Below, one piece after another: positions 49,916 to 60,159 of a stretch of 64,000 nt of DNA. How positions within the stretch are numbered: position 1 is the first letter of the stretch; each line of letters begins with the position of its first letter. The stretch covers positions 4,454,501 through 4,518,500 of the forward strand of contig NC_089444.1 of NCBI RefSeq assembly GCF_026210795.1, read 5' to 3'. The DNA comes from Rhizophagus irregularis (lineage: Eukaryota; Glomeromycota; Glomeromycetes; Glomerales; Glomeraceae). The notes under the pieces were generated by a model. It had not been told where the DNA came from. It made no database searches and worked only from the letters and a program-made list of their open reading frames with translations. The position numbers were made by a program, and so were the translations under genes.

Positions 49916-50489
49916 TTTATTTAAAAAACAAAAGAGAGGTTTAAAATAATTTTTTGAAAGTTAAAGATTTTTAGTCGAAGTAGAGCTATATTTATGTAAT
50001 AAAATACCGGAATCGAGCTCCGCCAAATTTTCCAAATTAGATTATTCTGCGTGACCGTAAATTTTAATACAATAAGGTTTCACAACAACGAAAATAAATA
50101 GTAAACACTTGATCGGTATGAATACGAAAAAAGGAAAGGCCAAAATTTTAAACATAGTAATGCCAGGACCATCCAAGGCATTAATTATAAACCGCAGCAA
50201 TATATTTATTGTAGGTATATAACACAATGTTTATTATTGCATAGTTCTTTGTAGATATTTTATTATTTTATAATTCGGGTAATAAACTCCCAATTCAACA
50301 GTCATATGTAACGTTTAGTGTTACATAGTTCTCTGTACTACATTTTTTATGATTTTTATAATTTTGGAAATAATTTTATTTATAGGTTTCTTAATGAAGA
50401 TCATTTGTGTTGATCCAAATTGGAAATGTAATTTTACTTGAGAAATATTAAGTTTATGATGGCTAATAATAACATGAGACGGTTATTAG

Positions 50490-50695
50490 TGTTTCAAGAC
50501 CGGTTTTCCGTCTCCGGTTTCAGACCAATTTAACCAGAGACTGGTTTGGAAAAATTCTCTGTAATAAGATTTTAAACCGGTTTGGCATGTCAGACCGGGT
50601 TTCAATCTACCTAAAAAGGAAATATAAGTTAAACCGATCTTGGTTTCTTTAGGCCAAACCGGTTTGAAACCGGTTTTGAAGACCGGTCTATAGTT
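50490..50695. repeat. AACCGGTTT-rich repeat
   Basis: GACCGGTTTT, AAACCGGTTT and complements occur many times, giving overlapping palindromes. Edges AAGACCGGTTTTCC and AAACCGGTTTTGAAGACCGG suggest a degenerate inverted-repeat element; ends uncertain. Confidence 0.5.
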
Positions 50696-50699
50696 ATTA

Positions 50700-52050
50700 T
50701 GTACCTCCCCACTAGACCCCGGCCTTACAACATAAACAATATTTATATATCGTTACGTTACATTTATTCAGCACTGTACTTCTCAATACTTGGCCTGACG
50801 ACCAGTCGACCGCCCCTGCCATCGCCGAACAAGAGGCATTCATATAGAATTTTTTTCTTTTGCAAAATTTGTAGGATAGCGAAATAAATTTTATATAAAT
50901 TAGCGTTTTTAATTATTTATTTTAAGTTTTTGAATGAAACTTTTAAAACATACTGCAGGATTCCCAGTTTTTTCGAGATCGGACCGGATTCCTACAAAAT
51001 AGAAAAAAAAAAGTTAGTAAATAACAATTTTAAGATCAAAAAAAGAGGTTACTTTTAGCAGTTGAAAAATTAAAAACGGTTAAAAATTTTTATTATTCTA
51101 TGTATTTTTTAATAAAAATTATTTAAGATTTAAATTATCAGATCAACGAATTTTTCTATTCGCATAGATTTTACTAACTAAATTAATTTTTTTATTAATA
51201 GGTTATTTTATTATTCCGATTTATAACTAGGCTAAAAAAATAAATAAATAAATGAAAGTATCCTATAGAATTGTATGATTTATTTTTTGTTTAAAAAAAA
51301 TATGATTATTGTTTAAAAGATTATAAAATTTCTTGCCATATTTAAATTATGTAGTAACTTTTACATTGATACATTGATAGTTCTTTGATGATCGTTCATA
51401 TAAAATAACTTATTAGAATTTTTTTATTAAGTCAGACTGATTGTAAAAAAAATTGAATTAAATTGTGAAAATAATTTGTCTAAGATCTCTTTTTTCATTG
51501 GAAATTAAATTAAAAAATATAATCCACCTCTACGAAAAGTCACATGATTTGAATAATTAAAAAGTTAAAAATTAATTATTGAAATTAATTTTTATATATA
51601 TAAATATTAAAAAATGTAACAATAATATTATTATTTATTAAATTAAATATATGTATAAAAACAATAAGAATTTTCAACTACTTAATTTACATAATATGTA
51701 ATAACAATATTTTAATTTTAATACATCAATTTACATGGATTCCCTGCGACAGACGCGTTCATCAATTATTGAATCCCATGATTTTATATGATGTCATATG
51801 ACATCATAAAAGGGAGGGAAAATTTTTCTTTTTTCTTTTTGTAGAATACCGGCCAGGAAGTTTCCGAAATTTCTTCCTTTATGTTATTTTTTTTTTGTAG
51901 TTTCTTTGGAACATCATTTTGGAGGACCTAAGTAAGTTTTCGAAAATGTCTCAATAACTTTCTTTAAAAAGGGTTTATTGCATTTTTTTATAGAACTATC
52001 TTAAGGAATAGTACTATTATTAAGTACATAAGTCCAAATGACTTTAAATA
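50700..52050. other. Intergenic stretch with microexon-like blocks
   Basis: Mostly A/T-rich. At 51897-51935 (+) TTTGTAG is followed by 31 nt and GTAAGT, matching the layout of the arrays at 15.7 and 26.2 kb. On the minus strand at about 50955-51000, TTTTGTAG, 38 nt and GTATGT occur. The ORF at 50699-50887 has no family character. Confidence 0.45.
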
Positions 52051-52933
52051 CACCCACCTGCCAAAAGTATCCGGACACCTCTAAAAAATGACCATTAAAT
52101 CACATTATTTCGACGTCCAGTGATCAGAATTTAATGATTTATGATTCATTAGATTCGTCAAATTGAGACGCATCTAACCGCAGTATTTTCAAGTCTGTAA
52201 GTTCAATAGATCAGAAGTTATTGCGGAATGTCTAAAAATAGTAAAATGCAAATAATTTTTGATCCATCAATTCTAGAGACATGAAAATAATAGATACCAT
52301 GTATCTTAACAAGACAAATCTAATGAATCATATTTCATCTTTCTAAGTTCAATAGAAAAGAAAACGTTTTGAAATTTGTATATGTCAAATTTTTAAAAGT
52401 GAATAATGAATTATTTGCATTCTACTGTTGAGAATAACATCTGATCCATCAAATTTAGAGACATAAAAACACTGCAATTAGATGCATCTTGATAATATGA
52501 ATTCATTGAATCATAAATAATTAAATTCTGTTCACTGGTTATTTAAATAATGTGATTTAACTTTATGAAGTAATTCATTTTTTATCTTTAAAACTTTAGC
52601 AAATACAAATTTCACAACGTTTTCTTCCCTATTAAACTTAGAATGATGAAATATGATTCATTAGATTTATCTTGTTAAGGTACATTGTATCTATTATTTT
52701 CATGTCTCTATAATTGATGGATCAAAAGTTATTTGCATTTTACTGTTTTTAGACATTCCGCAATAACTTCTGATCTATTGAACTTACAGACTTGAAAATA
52801 CTGCGGTTAGATGCGCCTCAATTAGACGAATCCAATGAATCATAAATCGTTAAATTCTGATCACTGGACGTCGAAATAATGTGATTTAATGGTCAATTTT
52901 TAGAAGTGTCCGGATACTTTTGGCAGGTGGGTG
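52051..52933. mobile_element. 883-bp Tc1-like foldback element
   Basis: Ends CACCCACCTGCCAAAAGTAT plus CCGGACA and its complement, TA at 52049-52050 and 52934-52935. CCAAAAGTATCCGGACA-type termini are typical of Tc1 elements. The two halves are inverted copies of about 430 bp (for example TTCGACGTCCAGTGATCAGA at 52108 against TCTGATCACTGGACGTCGAA). No transposase. Confidence 0.85.
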
Positions 52934-53429
52934 TATATTGTTTCTTCCATTGGAATATTGATCATGTTAATGCAATTGAATTAGGTGACAAAATATTTGT
53001 ATTATTTCTTTTTTAAGTTATCTAAAAAAGAAGTCTCAAAATTAAAATGTCAAATGACTTTTTTTTTTAAAAAAAATAAAAAGAACTTAATCGAAGTTGG
53101 ATGAACTTGCAATTTCGTTCGTTATTTGAATTTTTCCAGATTTTATTAGCTTCTAATCTGCATTATTAAAAATTCAAATCATATTGGTAAGTATGATAAA
53201 AGTTAACATTCATTATACTTTATTTCTCTTTAAAAAAAAAAGAAACTTCATTCATTAAAATTCATTTGATTATATTTATTTACCCATTTATCTGTTGATT
53301 AATTTATGTGATAATACCTATAAAATTTTCATAATTGATAAAAATTGTCATTTTCAAAGTATGGCGACAGAAATTGTTTGACCTAAAATTATATACAAAA
53401 ATAATTTTCCTATTTTTTATAACAGTAGA

Positions 53430-53830
53430 ACTCATACATGGTACAATTGGTACATACTACTTAGTATATTAAAAGTACATAGAGTAGAAATTTCTTACTT
53501 GCTTACGATTAATTCATGATAATAATACAGTTAAAAGCCCAAAAATAATGTTTAAAATAATTTACTAATTCCATAATCATAACGCGATTATTCAAAATCT
53601 TTGATTACTCTATTACTTTTATATTTATTGATTATTTTGTATAATCCTCTTCTATGTAATTAGAATCAATAGTAAATATGGAAAGTGCACGTCTACCTAA
53701 CAATTTTCTGAGAATTCCTCCAACATTTCTAAAGAAAATTTGAATTTCCTACCAAATTGGTGCCGATCTAATTAATATTTTTAATAATCCTCCCCATATT
53801 TTAGTAAGTATCATCATAATTACTATTTAA
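53430..53830 (-). pseudogene. Truncated duplicate of the F-box gene 3' end
   Basis: Plus-strand text matches 48305-48730: AACTCATACATGGTA, ACATAGAGTAGAA, AAAAGCCCAAAAATA, CAAAATCTTTGATTACT, AATCAATAGTAAATA, GAAAGTGCAC, GGTGCCGATCTAATTAATAT, TCCCCATATT. It covers the last about 100 codons and 3' flank of the F-box gene with many indels; the 5' four-fifths are missing. Cut off at about 53.83 kb where sequence of different composition begins. Confidence 0.8.
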
Positions 53831-53891
53831 TATAAATTTTGTTCCGACACCGCAGACGCCGCCGAATAGGATATATTTGGGGCTATCAAAT

Positions 53892-54350
53892 ATGACGACT
53901 AGGAATCAAAAATTGACGGAAAAGGCCCTTAAAGAAATGGTCGAAGGAAATAGTCTGGCTGAAGAGGAAATCGTGAACATGATTAAGAAATGGCGAATCA
54001 GAGAAAAGGATGCATACTCAGAGAATAGTGATGAAAGCGAAGGAGATCTTGAGTTTAACATATTGGAAGAATCGGTTAGTAAACCCTTGAAGCGTGGTAA
54101 TGCAGCAACGGATGAGGTTGTCGATATCGTAAAAGAACTTCGAGCGAACAAAGATATGAAAATTAAATACGCTCGTTATAAGGTACCGACAAACGAGGAG
54201 GATGATAAAATTCCAAAGTTAAGAGAGAAAATAACAGAGCTGGAAGAAATTTTTGAGGCAGTCAACAACGAGATAGAATGGGAGAAGATACAAGCAGAAG
54301 CCGCAACTATAGTAAGGGTCGAAAACGGTTTCGATGCGAACGAAGGATAA
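53892..54350 (+). CDS. Hypothetical acidic coiled-coil protein (152 aa)
   Basis: ATG 53892 is the first true start (the longer reading begins with TTG). Protein is Glu/Lys-rich with heptad-like segments (KALKEMVEGNSLAEEEIVNM; KIPKLREKITELEEIFEAVN). Base composition is visibly less A/T-rich than neighbours. Its end overlaps the next ORF by 17 nt in another frame, and the two may be one gene with a frameshift near 54340. No homology recognised; a transposon gag-like protein or transferred gene are options. Confidence 0.45.
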   Translation: MTTRNQKLTEKALKEMVEGNSLAEEEIVNMIKKWRIREKDAYSENSDESEGDLEFNILEESVSKPLKRGNAATDEVVDIVKELRANKDMKIKYARYKVPTNEEDDKIPKLREKITELEEIFEAVNNEIEWEKIQAEAATIVRVENGFDANEG

Positions 54351-54618
54351 AAGTCAGGAATTTAAAAACTGGGTGATGAAGGAAAACAATTTTCTCCTCT
54401 TGGAACAGAAAATCATCAGTTTAGCGGAACAAAATGAGATTCTGCAAGAATACACCACGCTCAACAATGATTTCCAAAAACGACTCGACGAAAACTATAT
54501 GACCGATGAAAGAGAGATTGGAGAGAAACGACCGATATTGGAATCGCCATGGGCAGAAAATTCGAAACGGAAAGAAGAGAAGACGGAAAAGAATAAGAAG
54601 AAGAAGAAGGACCAATAA
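54334..54618 (+). CDS. Hypothetical coiled-coil ORF, possible continuation of upstream ORF (94 aa)
   Basis: Starts ATG 54334 inside the end of the preceding ORF. Protein: KSQEFKNWVMKENNFLLLEQ, KIISLAEQNEILQEYTTLNN (coiled coil), PILESPWAENSKRKEE, then a Lys/Glu tail ending KKKKKDQ. Composition and style match the upstream ORF, so a single frameshifted gene is likely. No family recognised. Confidence 0.4.
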   Translation: MRTKDKSQEFKNWVMKENNFLLLEQKIISLAEQNEILQEYTTLNNDFQKRLDENYMTDEREIGEKRPILESPWAENSKRKEEKTEKNKKKKKDQ

Positions 54619-54712
54619 GGTTAGGAAGAGGAAAAGTATTAAGAGCGTAGCAATTTGCATTTGAATCGAAGTCACGTGATTTTACGTAAAAAATTATTCC
54701 GAGAAAAATTCC

Positions 54713-55278
54713 GTTCACATTTCATATTACCGACAATCATATTACCGACAATCATATTACCGACAATCATTTTACTGACACTCATTTTACCATCAACACT
54801 TACAGTATTTATTACTATTTCACTACCCACTTCAGTTATGAAAATTAAAATACATATTTAATATAAAAGAATTTACCATAATATATAAAATAAAAAATTG
54901 ATCAATATATAACAAAATGTAAAATACTATGATATTTATACATAATAAAATAACTTGAATTTAATATTTAATTTTATCAATTTTATTTTTTAAAAAATTT
55001 ATTTCAGCTTCATAATATGTTGTACTTAGAATTGTTCTTTAGAATGCTTACAAAAAAAGCAAATTATATAAACTAAATTAAGAAAATTATTGAGTATTTC
55101 AAAATGCTAATTGAATATAATAATGTACTGTATATTATTTCAATTAATAATAAATACTAACAAACCAATAAAAGTTTTATTTTAAACAATAATAAATAAA
55201 CAATAATTATTTTATTACAATACTTAAAATTATATCGGTAAAATGATTGTCGGTAATATGATTGTCGGTAATGTGAAC
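54713..55278. mobile_element. 566-bp inverted-repeat element with ATTACCGACAATCAT arrays
   Basis: GTTCACATT...ATTACCGACAATCATATTA (three or more 15-bp units, 54730-54790) on the left is mirrored by TAATATGATTGTCGGTAATG...TGTGAAC (55233-55278) on the right. A/T-rich interior, no ORF, no clear TSD. The 15-bp direct units at each end look like transposase-binding iterons. Confidence 0.7.
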
Positions 55279-56504
55279 CAGACCCATATGGTGCAAAGTA
55301 ACAGCAGGTAGCTGCTAATCATTTTATAATAAAAAATTGGGCAATTTCTTTATAAAAATTGAAAAAAAAAAAATTATTTTTTAATAGAAAATTTGCTAAT
55401 TTCTTTTTCTAAATTAAAAAAAATTTTTATTATTTTTAATGATAATTGCTCAATTATTTTATTATTATAAAAATTAAAAAAAGTGACCTATTTAACAAAA
55501 GTAGGTTAATAACTAAAATAGTCAAAACCATTTTATTATGGTACGTAAACTTTGGCCGGAATTATATTTTGGCCATATTTATGTGATGAAAATCACCAGT
55601 AAAATCGCCCGCAGTAAGATTTAGTAATACTCTTAAAATACTGCATTTCATAATAAAATAATGTAATTTATTATTAGTATGGGGGCGAAGTCCCCGACAA
55701 TAGAAAAAAACGTTGAATCACAAAAAAAAAGTTTTTCGCAAACGTTTTTAATTATTTTAACAAAAAAAACGTTGCGAAACCGTGTAATTTAATAAAAAAA
55801 AAAGTTTTCGCAAACGTTTTTTAATTGTTTTAACAAAAAACGTTGCGAAAACGTTTTTTATTTTTAAGCAATTTAAAATCAATTACGGTAGTTGCCTGTG
55901 TCACCACGTTAAATTAAAATTAAAAAACGTTTGTATTTTTTTATTATAAAACATAAAATAAAAAAAGAAAAATTTTTTTTTAATTTTTTGCTAAAATAAA
56001 TAATATTTTTCCTTTTTTTTTATTTTTTTTTAGTTCTTTTTAATAAAATAATTAATTAATTTCACTAGAAAATATTTGAATATTTTTTTTTTTTGTTCGT
56101 ATAAATCGTATAAAAAATTTTTTTGTTGATCCCAAAATTAAAAAAAAAACTTTAAAAAATAAATCATACTTTTTGTCGATACACTATTATTGTTAAAATG
56201 TTCGAATTGTAAAAAAAAATTTTTATAAAAAAACTTTTTGTCTCAAATAAAGCATCGAATAAAAATTTTTTTAATAGATATCTTTTTTAGCGTTTAAAGT
56301 TTTGAAATAATGCTTATTTCGAGTATACAAAAAATTATAAGGTTTTTATTCATCCAAAATTAAAATCACATACATAAGTAAATATGTTTTTATAATTAAT
56401 TATAATAATTTTTCATATTTCGTTACAATAAAAAAGAATCAAGATGTCAAAAATAATGATAATAACCAATTTTAACACGAGAATTAAATTAAGTAATTAT
56501 ATAT
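55279..56504. other. AT-rich stretch with AACGTTTTCGCAAACGTTTT repeats
   Basis: 55715-55860 repeats GTTTTCGCAAACGTTTTT and ACGTTGCGAAAACG with A/T spacers, partly mirrored. 55545-55630 (TTTGGCCGGAATTATATTTT; CGCCCGCAGTAAGATTTAG) is a fragment related to the foldback at 35097-36488. The remainder is A/T runs. Confidence 0.5.
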
Positions 56505-57139
56505 CTAATCTGATAAAGATGAATTGATTGGTGGAAAATAAGGAATATGGAATACAGGATTGCAAGAACCTAAGCAAATTGTTTCAGAGGAATAATAACA
56601 ATGAGAATATGTAGTCAGTGACACTATAATTTCATCTCCCCGAGTTAATTTTGAGGTATCATAACTGTCAAGTCGTGTATATTCATAATCTCCTTCATAA
56701 AGTGAATCACAATTAAAGCTATTATTATTACAATAAATCTTATGTAAGATATTACTCCTATCGTACCCATTTACCCATGTACGATCTCCCACAAAAGTAA
56801 AAAGTGGATCTTTTGAGCCATCATCTTTATAAATCATGTAATCTTTAATAATCATTACTCCCTGTTGCAAACAACATGGGACTTGTGTTTTATCTGGTTG
56901 AACTAATTTTAATTCAACCAGCCCTTCTACTATGAACCGAACACTTTCAAATATACTTCCATGATCTTTTATTATAATAGAATAGCATAAAAAGAATTAA
57001 TTATTAAATTAACTAACTTGGATAAATAGTGAAAATTTTGTTCTTTAGATAGCTTACCGTAACAGTTGTCAAAAGATTTAAAAGCAAAAGTTTTGAAGAA
57101 AGTAAGAAATAATACAATAATAAAAATTATAAGTTTCAT
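56505..57139 (-). CDS. Small secreted cysteine-rich protein, two exons (180 aa)
   Basis: Exon 1 57139-57058, intron with GTAAGC...AAAAG, exon 2 56965-56505; joined length 543 nt, phase 1 junction. N-terminus MKLIIFIIVLFLTFFKTFA is a strong signal peptide with cleavage after about residue 19. The mature part of about 161 aa has eight cysteines (NCYD; VPCC; IYCN; FNCDS; HCYY; ICLG; SCNP), enough for four disulfides, and no transmembrane segment or known domain. In a symbiotic fungus such a protein is a candidate apoplastic or effector protein, but that is inference. The longest open stretch alone (56870 down) misses the first exon and signal peptide. Confidence 0.75.
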
Positions 57140-57199
57140 GATTAATGAGTTGTTTGTATAATGAAAATAACTATCATAGAAGTTGTGATTCTGCTAGTT

Positions 57200-57207
57200 T
57201 ATTTATA
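57200..57207 (-). promoter_or_regulatory. Candidate TATA box of secreted-protein gene
   Basis: TATAAATA on the minus strand, about 61 nt upstream of the ATG at 57139. Confidence 0.4.
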
Positions 57208-58160
57208 TGTAAAATTTCAGATTGTAAAAGTATAAGAAAAAGATTATCATATTAGACATCCATTATTGGTATGTTTTAATAACATGTCTATCATCATTCA
57301 AATAGACCTGTTTGGTTAAGAACTGAAACATTTACGAATATTATTTAAACTCGAATATTTCATTTTATTACCCCTTAATGACTAAATAATTACACCGAAA
57401 TGGGTTTATTATGGGCCGATCTACTACAGCAATTTACATTTCAACTATTGTCAAAATTCTATTAGTATGGCTTTTTTAATTTAATATTCACTGATTTTAT
57501 TATACTTGAATTTAGAAAAGTAAATAATTTTAAATCTGAAAGAAAGTGACCAGATACGGTATTTCTCTTCCCGACAGGACATTTGCCTGCCAGGTTTGTC
57601 CAAAGTTATGTAGAGTTATGCACAACACGTGATCGTGAGACCAGCGTTGGGAAATTTAAACGGTCCTTAAGCGATCAGCAAACATTATCCCTCATAAATA
57701 TTAAAAGCATGTAATTAAAACGTGTTTCTCATATTTACTTAGAAAGTAATGTTAATTTATCATTACCTACTACGTTATATTTTTTCAGACATTGCCAATG
57801 TTCATTTTCAGTTAGCATTTGATATCATATTATTTGATACATTATTAGAGGACTATCTACTACATTACCAATATGGAAAAATCTCAACTACACACTAAAT
57901 GTTGAATATCGAATGAGGAACGAGATATGGTAAATGAAAAGGGAAAGGATGAGGAAAGAATACATAGAAATGAATTACGAAATCAATATTAAATGTACTA
58001 AATTTACTAAATTTTATATAGTGAAAAGGGAGCTGGCTAGAACCCTGACGATCAGAATCCCGTCACAATACAAACCTGACGTTCACAACCCTAACAAATT
58101 ATAATCTTGAAAATTCAGATCAGCAGTTGTATTACTGGTATCCGATCAAAATCTCTTGCA
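57208..58160. other. Intergenic stretch
   Basis: No gene recognised. 57570-57680 and 58030-58150 are richer in G+C than the surroundings but have no ORF or repeat with clear ends. Confidence 0.4.
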
Positions 58161-58384
58161 CGACTAACACAAGATCGACGACAAAATCTCGATAATCCAA
58201 AATCCTGACAAGTCATGTGTGTTTTAATAAAATAATTTGTTGCAATATGTAATATTTAGTTTAAATATGGTAAATTTTATAAAGTTGTTCGGATAATCAA
58301 CTTGTCGGTATAATAATTTGTCAGGATTTTGATTTGTCAAGATTTTGGATTGTCGAGATTTTGTTGTCGGTCTTGTGTCAGTCG
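58161..58384. mobile_element. 224-bp inverted-repeat element
   Basis: CGACTAACACAAGATCGACG-ACAAAATCTCGATAATCCAAAATC is mirrored by GATTTTGGATTGTCGAGATTTTGTTGTCGGTCTTGTGTCAGTCG. Arms of about 50 bp with few mismatches. No TSD identified. Similar words (ATCCTGACAAG, AATCCCGTC) continue outside the left arm, so the true ends may lie further out. Confidence 0.6.
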
Positions 58385-60159
58385 TTCAAATGATTTTCGA
58401 GATTTCGTACCAAAACCGTATTTCTTATAAGTCCATATAATGTCCTATAACTCTATCCAATATAAATTTTTTCATATAAAATTTTATGAATTTATAAATC
58501 ACACATATAATTTGTTTATTTTTTACGTAAATATATATAACTACTAAAAAAAATTCTTTGATGTTTAGAATAACCCTCCTGTATAAATAAAATATCGTTT
58601 TGGAGATGCGATCGGTCATTGGAAAAAATTTGGTTTCAAACTTTTCCTTTTTTCGGGTTTTTTTTTTTAAACCCGAAATTTTTTTTAACTTTTTTTTTAT
58701 GTTTTTCGGTTTGGTTTTATTTAAAACCTAAAATTTTTTTTTTCAGGTTGGCTTTTTTTTTAAAAAAAAAAGAAAAAATATAGTTAAAGGATGAAATAAT
58801 TAACAAAAGAATCTGATAAAAAAGCTAAACATGAAGATTTTACACAAAAATACAGGCTGCCATTAAGAAAAATCTTTTTATTAAAAATATTTAATAAGAA
58901 AAGATAGAAATAAATTTTGATTTCACGAAAAAGATAGACAAAACACGAGTAGTGATCGACCAAATTCCATCTTAAAATATGAAAAAAGTTTAAAAGATTA
59001 TAACAAAAAAAAAAAGAATTAGAAAATTCAAAATTTCCGAAATCATTAATTATTTTAGTAAAATTTAACAAGAAAAAGAGGATAATAGCGAATGATATTC
59101 AAAATGTTGTTAAAAGGGAACGGCTTACGAAAGAGAGAAATAAAAATTTTGAAGATCAATGAACGGATTTAAAAAAATGTTTGTGTATGAAATAATTTAA
59201 TTTTTATATCTTTTATATTTTTTAAAATAAATTGCTTATCGAATATATAATTAAACATCATTATATATAATATATTATAATATAAAATCCTTTTATTATT
59301 GAACGAGATAAATTAATAACAAAGATTCAAGTGAATTATAAAAATAAAAAATCATGCGAAACAATAAGCTATGAGAAATCTTAAGGTAAAGATATCGACA
59401 CATTAATATATTATTATGTCCAACTGGATCGTAAGTACCATCGTGCAACAATTATTGGGAATAATTATGTTAGAAACATAAAGAACATGAAGTTAAAAAT
59501 ATCACATTAAATATTTGATTCAAAATTATAATTATAAAAAAAATAAAAAAATTCTTTAAAGTTTTATTGTAAAAAAAAAATCACTTTTTAGAGCTATTTT
59601 TCACATAAATCGTATGTAAAGTTGACGCATATCGGCATTGGATTTAACCTGGTCGTACAAAAATGGTGATCGAATTGCAAAGTTTATGTAAAAAATTATG
59701 TCCTTAGATCCTTGTTCTATATATTTACTATAAGATGATGAAAAAATGGACTTCGTTCTAATTTAAAACATTTCCGTAATTTTTCAGTATTTAAATGTAA
59801 ATGTACAATTTGCATTATAATTGCTTTTTTATACAAAGGGCTAAAAAAAAGTTGCTGTATATTTATCGTAAAATTTATTATATTTCCTTAACGTTAACGT
59901 TAAACAATAAAAATAATTTTGTGGCGCATTATACATTTTATAATTAAAAATATATACCAAGATGATATGTTGTTTTTTTATTTGTTTAGTAATGCAATAA
60001 AATTTATGAATGATAAATTGAATGATAAGTTTACAAGAGAATTGAAAGAAAAAAAATTCTATACTGATTCATGCATTGGAATTAATGATAATTAAATAAT
60101 ATAAAATTATGCTATTCTATATGTAAAAATTAATAAATAATTGAAAATTTCTAATTTGT
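58385..60159. other. AT-rich intergenic stretch
   Basis: 58640-58770 consists of A/T runs with CGGGTTT/AAACCCGAAA hairpins. The ORFs at 58425-58619 and 58784-59071 are Phe/Tyr/Leu-rich low complexity. No gene recognised. Confidence 0.45.

Noticed and set aside
50042-50227. 61-aa minus-strand hydrophobic ORF upstream of the F-box gene
   Set aside because: No signal or family character and no exon partner; likely chance.
54421-54718. Two minus-strand Leu/Ser-rich ORFs
   Set aside because: Antisense shadows of the Glu/Lys-rich coiled-coil ORFs.
58784-59071. 95-aa minus-strand hydrophobic ORF
   Set aside because: Phe/Tyr/Asn-rich reading of A/T runs with no homologous features or start context.
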